A DNA stretch of 64,000 nt from Flagellimonas nanhaiensis (GCF_003382275.1 NZ_QTJX01000001.1:310001-374000), one strand, 5' to 3'; counted from the first letter of the stretch, positions 25,785 through 34,316 are shown. Notes: a model not told the origin generated them from the letters alone. Translations and numbers: made by a program.

Positions 25785-28700
25785 TTGTACATTGAAAACA
25801 AAACAACCTCTCCTGTGATTAATGACTTGATCAATAAGGGCAACATCAGTTATAATGCGGGCAATTATGACGAAGCGATAAGGTATTATTCGCAGGCCCT
25901 TGAGCAAGCTCCTTCCAATGCTACTTGCCATAACAACCTAGGAGCCTGTTACCATATGAAAAAGGAATATCCAAGGGCTATTTCCTATTTTCAGAAAGCC
26001 CTATCACTTGACCCTAACCATGCTGCCGCAATGAAATCCTTGGGCAATGTGTATTTTGAAACCCATAAGGATGATGAAGCTTTGGAATGCTACCTAAAAA
26101 GCATTTCTTTGGAACCTTCTGATGCGACTACCCATCATTATTTAGGGGTAATATATGCTGGCAAACAAATATGCACCAAAGCTGTTGAACATTTTGAAAG
26201 GGCTGTTCAATTAGCTCCAAAACCTGAGAGCTATAATGAGCTGGCCAATGCGCATTTTAAGCTTTTTGAATTCGATAAGGCGGTAGAATACTTTACAAAG
26301 GCCCTTGAGCTAAGACCAACCGAACCTTTGTACCAAAACAACCTAAAAACAGCAAGAGATTCACTGGCTGGCTTTGCCGCGGATCCAGCCAAGCTGCGTT
26401 CACTACAGTTCAATGAAAAAGGTAATTCCTACCATCGGACCCAAGAGTACGATCAAGCTATTTTTTACTATCAGCAGGCGGCAAATGAAAATCCAACAGA
26501 TCCGGTGCTCTATAGAAATTTGGGTGGCAGCTTTACGGCCAAAAAAGATGATTTGGGGGCCATTCAAGCTTATCTAAAGGCTATATTATTGGATGAGTAT
26601 GATGCGAATACCTACAACGATATGGGTTGTTGTTACGTTAGACAGAACAGATTCCAAGATGCCATTGAAGTTTTTGAAAAAGCAAAGGCTTTGGACCCCA
26701 ATAATAACTACTACAAACAAAATCTTGACTACGCCAAGGAACAAAGCCAATTGAGTCCAGAGCAGGTTGGTGCGCATAAGCGGGCTACGGAGTTGAACCA
26801 AACCGGGACCGATCTTTTCAGCCAGGCCAAATACCAGGAAGCTCTCGGATATTACCAACAGGCTTTAGCCTTAAATCCAAAAGATTCCGTGATTAGTTTT
26901 AATCTGGGAAATGCTTTGTTTAGCCTAGGCAGGTATGAAGAGTGTTTTTCCTATTTGCAGAAATCGTTGGATTTAGACCCAAACAATGTGAACACGCTGA
27001 ACTTGTTGGGAAATTGCTATACCAAGACCAAACGTTTTTCCGAGGCCATCTCCATATTTCAGCGGGCTCTTGCAATAAAGGAAGATGCTGACGTTTATAA
27101 CAATTTGGGAAGCTGTTATTTTTCTAACCATGAATATGTTCCGGCTGCCGAGTTTTTTCAAAAAGCATGTGATTTAGATTCTGAAAATGAGGTGTACAAG
27201 GCCAATGTTCAAATAGCCAAGTCCAACCAAAAGATTTACCACGGCCTTGATCCGGAGAAAATCCGGGAAATTGTAGCCATCAATACGCAGGCCATGGACG
27301 CCTATAACCAAAAAAACTTTTCAACGGCCGTCTCGCTTTTTGCTCGATATTTGGAAGAATTGCCCAATGACCCCATTGGCAACTACAATTTGGCCACAGC
27401 GTATCATGCTCAGCAGGATTATGAAACATCGGTTTCGTATTATCAAAAAGCATTGGAGTTAGACCCAAAATATGCAGATGCGGCGGATGCGCTTGGTAAT
27501 GCATTCAGGGATAAAGGGGATTTCAAAAATGCCAGGTTGTCTTATGAACAAGCTCTGAAGATTAATCCCTCCCATGTGGCCGCAAATAAGAACCTAGGGT
27601 TTCTGTATTTCAAACAGGAAGATTTTAAAAAAGCCATTGCCCATTACCTGAAGGTGGTGGAGCTGAATCCAAATGAGGATGATGCCCACAACCAATTGGG
27701 CTTTTGCTATTTCAAATTGTATGGGTTTACCAAGGCGTCCTCACATTTTCAAAAAGCGGTGGATTTAAATCCTACCAATCCAACTTACAAGGACAATTTA
27801 GCTGCGGCCTTGGCGGAAAAGGAAAAACATGGCGACGAACTGGATAAATCGGATAAGCCCTCACTAGATGAGGTAATGAAGGAAGTTAATGCCATGATTG
27901 GTCTTGACAATATCAAAAATGATATTGAAACATTAACCAAGTTCACAAAAATTGAGAAGCTTCGAAGAGATAAAGGTCTCTCCAAAAACCCGATAAGTAT
28001 GCATACCGTGTTTCATGGTCCTCCGGGAACAGGAAAAACAACGGTGGCCAGGTTGTTGGGGAAAATATATCATGCCCTTGGGATTTTGTCCAGTGGACAT
28101 GTTGTAGAGGTGGACCGGACACAATTGGTGGCCTCTTTTGTTGGTCAAACCGCTCAAAAGACCAATGAAATTATAGATCAGGCAATAGGGGGTATCCTTT
28201 TTATAGATGAAGCCTATACTTTAAGTAAAGGGGATGGTGCTGTTGATTATGGCACTGAGGCCATCGATACGCTTTTAAAACGTATGGAAGATGACCGGGA
28301 CAAGTTGATGGTCATTGTGGCCGGATATCCGGAGCCTATGAAAAACTTTTTGGAAGCCAATCCGGGTCTACGCTCGCGCTTCAATCGATATTTTAATTTT
28401 CATGACTATCGTCCAGAAGAATTGCTGGGTATTTTCCAATTGTTTTGTAGAAACAATTCTCTTACCGTACATGCCGATGCTGAGCAAAAACTTGGCCGTT
28501 ACTTTAAATACCTGTATGATACCCGGGACGACACCTTTGGAAATGCCAGAACGGTGCGAAACTCTTATGAGAACATTTTACAGGCCCAATCAATAAGATT
28601 GTCCGATTATGGACATATTCCAGATGATGTGCTTTCCAGTCTTACCTTGAAGGATGTGGATGTTGCATTGGCAGATGTTTTTCAGGAAACCACCGAAGAA

Positions 28701-29570
28701 TCTCTGGAAGAAGTGCTGGCCGAGGTTAATAACCTGGTAGGTCTGGACAATATCAAAAAAGAAATCAATGCCCTTGTCAATTTCATCAAAGTAGAGAAAA
28801 TGAGGTCGGAACAAGGGATGTCCCATACCAAGCTGTCCATGCACTTTGTGTTCCAGGGACCTCCAGGAACAGGTAAGACTACTGTGGCCCGTTTGCTAGG
28901 TAGAATTTTTAAAGCCATGGGCATTGTGGGCAAAGGGCATGTGGTTGAAGTGGACCGAGCGGCCCTTATTGGACAATATGTGGGTCAAACTGCACCTAAG
29001 ACCAATGAAGTAATAGATTCGGCACTCAACGGGGTACTTTTTATTGATGAAGCCTATACCCTAAATTCTTCCGGTGGAGGGAACGATTTTGGTGGAGAGG
29101 CTATAGCTACACTACTAAAAAGAATGGAGGATGACAGGGACCGATTGATTGTAGTGGTTGCCGGGTACAAACATGATATGGAAGACTTTATAAAATCCAA
29201 TTCCGGTTTGCAGTCCCGCTTTAACCGCTATATGGATTTCGTTGACTACGCCCCAGCGGAGTTAATGGACATATTCCAATTGTTCTCATCCAAAAGCAAC
29301 TATAAAATCAACGAAGGAGGAATTCTAGCCTTAAAATCGTTCTTTGAAAAGATGTACGAAAATCGAGATGAAAACTTTGGAAACGGCAGAACTGTGAGAA
29401 ACATCTTTGAGAAGGTAGTGGAGTGCCAGGCCAATAGAATTTCAGCAGAATTGAATATTAGCAATGAGGAGCTTGTGTTGATATCGGAAGAGGATATCTT
29501 GGCTGCATTAAAGCACTTTCCAATAATTAAAAAGAAAGAGGGCCGTAAGGGCATTGGGTTTTTAGAATGA
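25785..29570 (+). CDS. TPR-repeat protein with two CbxX/CfqX-type AAA+ ATPase domains
   Basis: A 1261-residue cytoplasmic protein. Residues about 10-680 are tandem TPR units (pattern YxxAIxYYxxALxLxPxxxxxxxNLG, at least fifteen). Two paralogous AAA+ domains follow, each with Walker A GPPGTGKTTVARLLG (about 744 and 1024), Walker B ILFIDEAYTL or VLFIDEAYTL and the arginine-finger region SRFNRY. The AAA type is that of CbbX and SpoVK/EccA. There is no ATG near the start: the frame has a TAA at 25758-25760 and then TTG at 25785, with GTG at 25815 as an alternative. TPR-AAA proteins of this type often assemble or remodel large complexes; the client is unknown here. Confidence 0.9.
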   Translation: MYIENKTTSPVINDLINKGNISYNAGNYDEAIRYYSQALEQAPSNATCHNNLGACYHMKKEYPRAISYFQKALSLDPNHAAAMKSLGNVYFETHKDDEALECYLKSISLEPSDATTHHYLGVIYAGKQICTKAVEHFERAVQLAPKPESYNELANAHFKLFEFDKAVEYFTKALELRPTEPLYQNNLKTARDSLAGFAADPAKLRSLQFNEKGNSYHRTQEYDQAIFYYQQAANENPTDPVLYRNLGGSFTAKKDDLGAIQAYLKAILLDEYDANTYNDMGCCYVRQNRFQDAIEVFEKAKALDPNNNYYKQNLDYAKEQSQLSPEQVGAHKRATELNQTGTDLFSQAKYQEALGYYQQALALNPKDSVISFNLGNALFSLGRYEECFSYLQKSLDLDPNNVNTLNLLGNCYTKTKRFSEAISIFQRALAIKEDADVYNNLGSCYFSNHEYVPAAEFFQKACDLDSENEVYKANVQIAKSNQKIYHGLDPEKIREIVAINTQAMDAYNQKNFSTAVSLFARYLEELPNDPIGNYNLATAYHAQQDYETSVSYYQKALELDPKYADAADALGNAFRDKGDFKNARLSYEQALKINPSHVAANKNLGFLYFKQEDFKKAIAHYLKVVELNPNEDDAHNQLGFCYFKLYGFTKASSHFQKAVDLNPTNPTYKDNLAAALAEKEKHGDELDKSDKPSLDEVMKEVNAMIGLDNIKNDIETLTKFTKIEKLRRDKGLSKNPISMHTVFHGPPGTGKTTVARLLGKIYHALGILSSGHVVEVDRTQLVASFVGQTAQKTNEIIDQAIGGILFIDEAYTLSKGDGAVDYGTEAIDTLLKRMEDDRDKLMVIVAGYPEPMKNFLEANPGLRSRFNRYFNFHDYRPEELLGIFQLFCRNNSLTVHADAEQKLGRYFKYLYDTRDDTFGNARTVRNSYENILQAQSIRLSDYGHIPDDVLSSLTLKDVDVALADVFQETTEESLEEVLAEVNNLVGLDNIKKEINALVNFIKVEKMRSEQGMSHTKLSMHFVFQGPPGTGKTTVARLLGRIFKAMGIVGKGHVVEVDRAALIGQYVGQTAPKTNEVIDSALNGVLFIDEAYTLNSSGGGNDFGGEAIATLLKRMEDDRDRLIVVVAGYKHDMEDFIKSNSGLQSRFNRYMDFVDYAPAELMDIFQLFSSKSNYKINEGGILALKSFFEKMYENRDENFGNGRTVRNIFEKVVECQANRISAELNISNEELVLISEEDILAALKHFPIIKKKEGRKGIGFLE

Positions 29571-29614
29571 TGTTTTATGCTCTAAGACCTGGTTCACGAA
29601 GAAAAATTCAAATA

Positions 29615-29648
29615 AAAAAGCCCAAAAACAATTAGTTTTTAGGCTTTT
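29615..29648. terminator. Bidirectional terminator between the TPR-AAA gene and tRNA-Arg
   Basis: AAAAGCC and AAAAAC pair with GTTTTT and GGCTTTT across one C-A mismatch and an AATTA loop. On the minus strand it is followed by a run of T and serves the tRNA; on the plus strand it serves the TPR-AAA gene. Confidence 0.75.
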
Positions 29649-29659
29649 CCATTTGTTTG

Positions 29660-29733
29660 TGACCGCGGCAGGATTCAAACCTGCAACCTTCTGAGCCGTA
29701 ATCAGATGCGCTATTCAGTTGCGCCACGCGGCC
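29660..29733 (-). tRNA. tRNA-Arg (anticodon ACG)
   Basis: The minus strand folds into a complete 74-nt cloverleaf: acceptor stem GGCCGCG with CGCGGTC (one G-T pair), D stem GCGC/GCGC, anticodon stem TCTGA/TCAGA with loop TTACGGC (anticodon ACG), and T stem GCAGG/CCTGC with loop TTTGAAT. CCA is not encoded. The first 10 bases and the base before them are repeated at 30021-30030, and the coding frame of a GIY-YIG gene ends within the D-loop region of this tRNA. Confidence 0.96.
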
Positions 29734-29968
29734 TAATATTTGCTTTTCTCCACTTTCTGCCCGCAGCCGTTTTCAGATACTTTTCTCTACGTCTGGCTTC
29801 AAGCCTTGTGTCGAAACTTTCATTATATATCACCTTCCAAGGTAAAAAAGCTTTGGTCGATGCATTTTTTCCATTGTTATGCTCATTCAGTCGTCGTTTA
29901 ATATTCGTGGTTAGCCCCACATAATATCTGTTACTTTTCTGACTGTAAAGAACATAAACATAAAACAT
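29711..29968 (-). CDS. GIY-YIG nuclease family protein reading into tRNA-Arg
   Basis: An 85-residue single-domain GIY-YIG protein: YVYVLYSQKSNRYYVGLTT (GIY-YIG is VYV and YVG), the catalytic Arg in NIKRRLNEHNNG, and EARRREKYLKTAAGRKW with the Glu. It is the YhbQ/UvrC-N type found singly in Flavobacteriaceae. Its last seven residues and stop codon (RPRGATE, then TAG at 29711-29713) are made of tRNA-Arg sequence. Start is ATG at 29966-29968. A GC-rich hairpin-rich stretch lies upstream, followed by a copy of the tRNA 5-prime end. Confidence 0.88.
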   Translation of the reverse strand: MFYVYVLYSQKSNRYYVGLTTNIKRRLNEHNNGKNASTKAFLPWKVIYNESFDTRLEARRREKYLKTAAGRKWRKANIRPRGATE

Positions 29969-30030
29969 TCACGATGTTTTTATGCGCCCTGCCCGAACGT
30001 GCCGTCCGGTACGGGCGGGCACGCGGCCTT
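29725..30030 (-). mobile_element. GIY-YIG mini-element inserted at the tRNA-Arg 5-prime end, flanked by 10-bp direct repeats
   Basis: CACGCGGCCT occurs at 29725-29734 (tRNA bases 1-9 plus one upstream base, minus strand) and again at 30021-30030. Between the copies lies one GIY-YIG gene and a GC-rich, partly palindromic stretch (29984-30022) unlike the AT-rich neighbourhood. A promoter-like pair at 30043-30071 points leftwards and ends 8 nt before the outer copy, as expected for the original tRNA promoter. This is consistent with insertion that rebuilt the tRNA 5-prime end. Confidence 0.7.
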
Positions 30031-30042
30031 TTAATGGGGTGC

Positions 30043-30071
30043 AAATATATTTCTTTTTACCTTTATGGCAA
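30043..30071 (-). promoter_or_regulatory. Promoter for the GIY-YIG/tRNA-Arg transcript
   Basis: Minus strand: TTG (30071-30069), 18-bp spacer, -7 TATATTTG (30050-30043). Transcription would begin near 30036, close to the outer copy of the tRNA 5-prime bases (30029). No promoter of this quality lies directly before the intact tRNA. Confidence 0.65.
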
Positions 30072-30094
30072 AACCACTTCATTTAAAAAAACCT

Positions 30095-30607
30095 ATGGAT
30101 TTTGAACCCTTTATCAGGGACATTGAGGACTTTCCCAAACCCGGAGTTGTTTTTAAGGACATTACCCCACTTTTAAAGGATTACCAAGTACTTCTCAAAG
30201 CGAGCGATGCCTTGTGCAATATGGTGGCGGACCATGCCATTGATAAAGTTGTGGGAGTTGATAGTAGGGGATTCATTTTTGCTCCATTGATAGCCTCTAG
30301 GCTGCAGGCAGGATTTGTTCCGGTCAGAAAGAAAGGAAAACTCCCTTTCGATACTGTATCAGCATCCTATGAACTGGAATATGGTACCGATAGCCTGGAG
30401 ATTCATACAGATGCCATAATGAAAGGAGAAAAAGTTTTGGTCCACGATGACGTGTTGGCTACCGGGGGAACTGCTAAAGCTGTGTGCGAATTGGTGGAAA
30501 AACTGGGAGGCGAGGTGGTCCAGTGTAATTTTTTAATCCACCTAACCTTTCTTAATGGGGCACAAAAACTAAATGGACGCAAAATAAGTACCTTGTTGGA
30601 GTACTAG
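30095..30607 (+). CDS. apt: Adenine phosphoribosyltransferase
   Basis: Converts adenine and PRPP to AMP. The protein (170 residues from ATG 30095) begins MDFEPFIRDIEDFPKPGVVF, as family members usually do, and has VVGVDSRGFIFAPLIA and the PRPP motif VLVHDDVLATGGTAKAV. An in-frame ATG at 30065 would add 10 residues but lies inside the leftward tRNA promoter. Its stop codon shares bases with the stop of the small convergent gene at 30604. Confidence 0.93.
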   Translation: MDFEPFIRDIEDFPKPGVVFKDITPLLKDYQVLLKASDALCNMVADHAIDKVVGVDSRGFIFAPLIASRLQAGFVPVRKKGKLPFDTVSASYELEYGTDSLEIHTDAIMKGEKVLVHDDVLATGGTAKAVCELVEKLGGEVVQCNFLIHLTFLNGAQKLNGRKISTLLEY

Positions 30608-30747
30608 TCCAAGGCTCTGGTGGTCACGTGATAGCGCCACCCAATAATAGCCAGTTGAAGTTTGGATGCTTTGGAAAGGTCCAACTGCTTTTTGGAATAT
30701 GAGGGAAGCATCACTTTGTTGACCTTGGCCAAAATTTTGTAAATCAT
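30604..30747 (-). CDS. 47-residue conserved basic protein (often labelled SsrA-binding-like in Flavobacteriaceae)
   Basis: The frame reads MIYKILAKVNKVMLPSYSKK, then QLDLSKASKLQLAIIGWRY and HVTTRALD. It resembles a very small, highly conserved Flavobacteriaceae protein that databases label SsrA-binding by similarity; the true SmpB is about 150 residues, so I do not accept that function. It is strongly basic and amphipathic. A -7 box TATATTTG lies 20 nt upstream. The stop codon overlaps the apt stop through the palindrome CTAG. Confidence 0.75.
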   Translation of the reverse strand: MIYKILAKVNKVMLPSYSKKQLDLSKASKLQLAIIGWRYHVTTRALD

Positions 30748-30766
30748 AACGTCTAGCTTGGTAAGG

Positions 30767-30774
30767 CAAATATA
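30767..30774 (-). promoter_or_regulatory. -7 box before the 47-residue gene
   Basis: TATATTTG on the minus strand, 19 bp before the ATG (30747). No clear -33 TTG at the usual distance. Confidence 0.45.
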
Positions 30775-30815
30775 ATCAAGATACTATTCACCTTCCTATA
30801 TAGAAGGATAAAGAA

Positions 30816-30839
30816 AAAAGGCCGCTTTAGCGGCCTTTT
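30816..30839. terminator. Terminator of the DUF885 gene
   Basis: AAAAGGCCGC (30816-30825) pairs perfectly with GCGGCCTTTT (30830-30839) around TTTA. It lies directly after the stop codon of the minus-strand DUF885 gene and is followed there by a T-rich tract. Confidence 0.85.
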
Positions 30840-30844
30840 CAGTT

Positions 30845-32623
30845 TTATTTATTGGCTTCGATCCAATTGTTGATTTTGTTTTCCAATAAGGCCAAAGGAA
30901 TGCAGCCAGTTTCCAACACTTGATTGTGGAATTGGCGAATATCAAATTTATCCCCAAGGGTATCTTCTGCTTTTTTGCGCAACTCCCTGATTTTTAATTG
31001 TCCTATTTTATAGGAAAGTGCCTGCCCGGGGTTGGCCATATAGCGTTCAATTTCTGAAATTATACTTGCCTCTGACTCAGCTTCGTTGTCCAAGGAATAT
31101 TGTATGGCTTGTTCCCGGGTCCACCCTTTTGAGTGTAGACCGGTATCTACTACCAAGCGAACCGCACGGTGCATTTCGGCGCCCAACATTCCAAAAAGCT
31201 GGTATGGGTCGGTGTAAAGCCCTAGTTCCATTCCCAAAGATTCAGTGTAGAGTGCCCATCCTTCACCATAACCGCTGTACCACAACGTTTTTCTGAATTT
31301 GGGCAGGGCCTCATTCTCCTGTGTTAGGGATATTTGGTAGTGGTGTCCTGGAATAGCTTCGTGCAAGAACAAAGATTCATCTGAATACACATTATAGCCA
31401 GTTACATCTGGAATAGGAACGTAAAAAATTCCAGGGCGTGTACCGTCCAAAGAACCCGGATTGTACTCTGCACTGGCGGATTTTTCCCTAAAAGCCTCTG
31501 TACGTCTTACTTCAAAAGGAGTTTTGGGCTTCATATCGAACAACAACTCCAACTGGGGCTTCATTTGTTCATGGATTTGATTGAAATTATCCACAACCTG
31601 TTGCGCATCGGTATAGGGCATTAGCTCTTTGTTGCTTCGTACAAAATCAAAAAAGGCCTTAAGGTCACCTTCAAAGCCGACCTGTTCCTTGATTTTTTCC
31701 ATTTCTGAACGGATACGTGCCACTTCGCTTAATCCCAGTTCATGGATTTCAGCAGCGGTCATGTTGGTAGTGGTATATTTCTTAATCTGATGCGCATAAT
31801 ACGCATCCCCGTTGGGTTCACCTTGAATTCCACTGGATTCTCTTCCGGCCTCTGAATATTCTCCCGCCATAAAAGCATGTAGCTTCTGGTAGGTTGGAAT
31901 GACTTTATCCTTTACCATCTGCTCATAAGCTGTACTGAGCTCAAGTTTTTCTTCCTCAGAAAAGCTATCTGGAAGGTTTTTAATTGGAGTATAGAAAAGA
32001 TGTTGGTCCAAATCGTCAGTTGTAAGGGATTCCAATTGGGGAAGAACCTTTATGGTCAAAGATTTTGGAAGTACATGACCCTTTTCCATACCCACTCTCA
32101 TTTTATCTTCTGTGCTGGAAAGCCACTCCAGATATCCATCAACTCTCTTCATCCATTTTTGGTAATCTTCTACCGTATTAAAAGGTTGAGCGCTAGAACC
32201 GCTGGCAAGTTGGCCCATAAACAGATTAGGTGACCACATTTGGTCTATTGGAGTAAGGTTGGCATTATAATCAAACTCTGCCAAATTAATGTCGCACTGC
32301 CATTCTAAAATGGCCTTGCTCATTTTTTCACTTTCCATAAGACTTTCATCTGGGAATTCGGCCAATTTGGTTTTGTACCCTTCAAAATGAGCCTTCAACT
32401 GTGCTGCATACTCATCTGAAAGGAAGTTGGGGAACTGGTCATTGTAACGATTATCGCCTGCCATGGTGGCACTAATGGGATTTAGTTTTAACCCATCCTC
32501 GTAATAGCTGTCCAATAAGGCAGCAAACTCAGCATTGGGTTCAGGAATAGCCTCTTGTTTTGGGCTTTCCTTGCATGCGTTAAAAGCTACAATTGTAAAT
32601 AACAAAAATGTTAGTTTTTTCAC
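30845..32623 (-). CDS. DUF885 family lipoprotein (putative metallopeptidase)
   Basis: A 592-residue protein with a lipoprotein signal (FLLFTIVAFNAC). It matches DUF885 throughout: RYNDQFPNFLSDEY, GYNVYSDESLFLHEAIPGHH followed by YQ, and YGEGWALYTESLGMELG. The HEAIPGHH motif with the later Glu-rich GEGWALYTE segment is like a zinc-peptidase centre, and members are expected to be carboxypeptidases or related enzymes; the substrate is unknown. It is monocistronic with a clear terminator. Confidence 0.88.
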   Translation of the reverse strand: MKKLTFLLFTIVAFNACKESPKQEAIPEPNAEFAALLDSYYEDGLKLNPISATMAGDNRYNDQFPNFLSDEYAAQLKAHFEGYKTKLAEFPDESLMESEKMSKAILEWQCDINLAEFDYNANLTPIDQMWSPNLFMGQLASGSSAQPFNTVEDYQKWMKRVDGYLEWLSSTEDKMRVGMEKGHVLPKSLTIKVLPQLESLTTDDLDQHLFYTPIKNLPDSFSEEEKLELSTAYEQMVKDKVIPTYQKLHAFMAGEYSEAGRESSGIQGEPNGDAYYAHQIKKYTTTNMTAAEIHELGLSEVARIRSEMEKIKEQVGFEGDLKAFFDFVRSNKELMPYTDAQQVVDNFNQIHEQMKPQLELLFDMKPKTPFEVRRTEAFREKSASAEYNPGSLDGTRPGIFYVPIPDVTGYNVYSDESLFLHEAIPGHHYQISLTQENEALPKFRKTLWYSGYGEGWALYTESLGMELGLYTDPYQLFGMLGAEMHRAVRLVVDTGLHSKGWTREQAIQYSLDNEAESEASIISEIERYMANPGQALSYKIGQLKIRELRKKAEDTLGDKFDIRQFHNQVLETGCIPLALLENKINNWIEANK

Positions 32624-33296
32624 GTTTTTAGGTTTAAAATGTTATGATTCTAAAAATACTTAAAAAAGCTAACTTGACTTTTCATTTCTTATAAACGTCC
32701 ACCTTGGTTACATTAAGATTCATAGTTGCTTGAAAAACAGGCTGGTGATGAGTGCAACGGATTCATTTTAAAACAGGAATATTGAATTAGAGAAAAATAA
32801 GGGTAATAATCTCTAGAAGTAAAATGATAAAAAGTTTGACTATTGTGATCATTGTATCGATTGATTTTTAGTTGAAAAATTGCTTTGTTGAACCGGTTAC
32901 TTTTTGAAGATAAAATGAGAAAAATCATGTTTCCAAATTTTTAGGGCAAAATCTATGAAATTGAATGCACTATTGTAACCTTATAAATGATAAAGTGGAT
33001 GAATTGTTACTTGAAGTCTATAGTAATGTTTTAATATGTAATGCTATTAAGTTATTTTTATTAATAAATGTTAGAATTGTAGGGGTGTTTTAGACTTGTT
33101 TTTAAAATCCAAGGGAATTTTTTCTCAAAAAAACCTGTTTTTGGTACTTTTCGTTTCCCGAGGTAACACAAAAAACTCATTTCAGCACAAATGATAATTG
33201 GACGATATCTCATGAAATGGATTCAATTTGCCCCACCTTTTAGAAGATGTTAGAATGCTTTTTGAAGTTTGATGTCCGTACGAAAAAATCTTCATC
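32624..33296. other. Gene-free AT-rich region
   Basis: About 670 bp without a credible gene: short frames here are low-complexity and lack coding character. Next to the DUF885 gene the minus strand has TATTTTTA, a near -7 box. The last bases (33297-33304) are the promoter of the antiporter gene. I see no RNA fold or repeat that I can support. Confidence 0.5.
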
Positions 33297-33304
33297 TATA
33301 TTTG
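33297..33304 (+). promoter_or_regulatory. -7 box of the antiporter gene
   Basis: TATATTTG 16 bp before the TTG start at 33321. The nearest upstream TTTG (33268-33271) is 25 bp away, more than usual. Confidence 0.5.
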
Positions 33305-33320
33305 CCCAAAACTCTGATTT

Positions 33321-34259
33321 TTGGGAAATCTACTTTTTATCATACTTGGCCTTGTGTTGCTTATTGCGGGAGGAAATTGGTTGCTAAAGGCGGCGGTGAC
33401 TTTGTCCTTAAGATTGTCCATTCCCAAAATTGTGATTGGAATGACCGTGGTCTCCTTTGCAACTTCTGCTCCAGAACTGATAGTAAGTATCAAAGCCGCC
33501 CTGGATGGTTTTCCTGACCTTTCATTGGGGAATGTTGTTGGGTCCAATATTGCCAATTTGGGCTTGGTCCTCGGCATTACCGTGCTACTGGGCAATATCA
33601 ATGTGCGTAAAAGTTTTTATACCACGGATTGGCCGGTAATGATGGTAGCTTCGTTACTGTTCTGCGGTTTCATTTATTTTGATGGGGTTTTGCAACGGTA
33701 TGAAGGAATTATAATGGTGGTCTTCCTGTTTATTTTCCTGGTTTATTTATTGCGATTCCAGAAAACAGCTGTTGTAGATGAAATGCCCGAAGATGATGTA
33801 ATCTTGCCGCATTATAAAACAGCATTGTATTTAGGTATTGGTGGAGTTGGTTTGTGGGGAGGTTCCGAATTGTTGATTGATGGGGCAGTGGGCATGGCTT
33901 CCGCCTTTGGGGTAAGTGATAGGGTCATTGGGATAACTGTGGTCTCCGTAGGAACCAGTATTCCTGAATTGGCAGCTTCCATAATTGCGGTACTAAAAAA
34001 GGAAAAGGCCATTTCTTTGGGGAATTTGATTGGATCCAACATTTTTAACCTTTTGGCGGTACTGGGCATAACCTCTGTGATTACACCTATTAGAGTAATG
34101 GATCAAGGATTATTGTCCAATGATATCTTTTGGATGTTGGGAATCTCCTTTTTGATACTTCCCCTTGTTTTCTTTCCAAGAGGACTTAGATTGGGTTGGA
34201 GAGATGGAATCATACTGCTCCTCTTTTATATTGGATTCATTTATTTGACCATAAACTAA
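33321..34259 (+). CDS. Calcium/sodium antiporter (YrbG-type, CaCA superfamily)
   Basis: A 312-residue inner-membrane exchanger with about ten helices and the two inverted alpha repeats: MTVVSFATSAPELIVSI with LGNVVGSNIANLG, and ITVVSVGTSIPELAASI with LGNLIGSNIFNLL. The glutamates of APEL and IPEL bind the ion. The start codon is TTG: a TGA lies two codons upstream (33315-33317), and the family N-terminus (LLFIILGLVLLIAGGNWLLK) begins right after it. The next ATG is inside the first repeat. Confidence 0.9.
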   Translation: MGNLLFIILGLVLLIAGGNWLLKAAVTLSLRLSIPKIVIGMTVVSFATSAPELIVSIKAALDGFPDLSLGNVVGSNIANLGLVLGITVLLGNINVRKSFYTTDWPVMMVASLLFCGFIYFDGVLQRYEGIIMVVFLFIFLVYLLRFQKTAVVDEMPEDDVILPHYKTALYLGIGGVGLWGGSELLIDGAVGMASAFGVSDRVIGITVVSVGTSIPELAASIIAVLKKEKAISLGNLIGSNIFNLLAVLGITSVITPIRVMDQGLLSNDIFWMLGISFLILPLVFFPRGLRLGWRDGIILLLFYIGFIYLTIN

Positions 34260-34263
34260 AAAA

Positions 34264-34282
34264 CCACTCCTAAAAGGAGTGG
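34264..34282. terminator. Terminator between antiporter and GSII genes
   Basis: CCACTCCT (34264-34271) and AGGAGTGG (34275-34282) with loop AAA. On the minus strand it is followed by six T, so it mainly ends the GSII transcript; it starts 4 nt after the antiporter stop. Confidence 0.8.
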
Positions 34283-34316
34283 CTCTATCTATAATCAACA
34301 ATTAATTTAGTATTAC

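Noticed and set aside
30021..30030. A second tRNA gene at the outer repeat
   Set aside because: Only the first nine tRNA bases are present; there is no D, anticodon or T arm after them.
30604..30747. SmpB (SsrA-binding protein)
   Set aside because: The product is only 47 residues and lacks the SmpB beta barrel; the database label seems wrong.
30569..30769. 66-residue minus-strand frame overlapping the apt end
   Set aside because: The frame next to it encodes the recognisable 47-residue protein; both cannot be genes in the same stretch.
32713..32928. 71-residue minus-strand frame in the gene-free region
   Set aside because: Low-complexity AT-rich composition and no conserved features.
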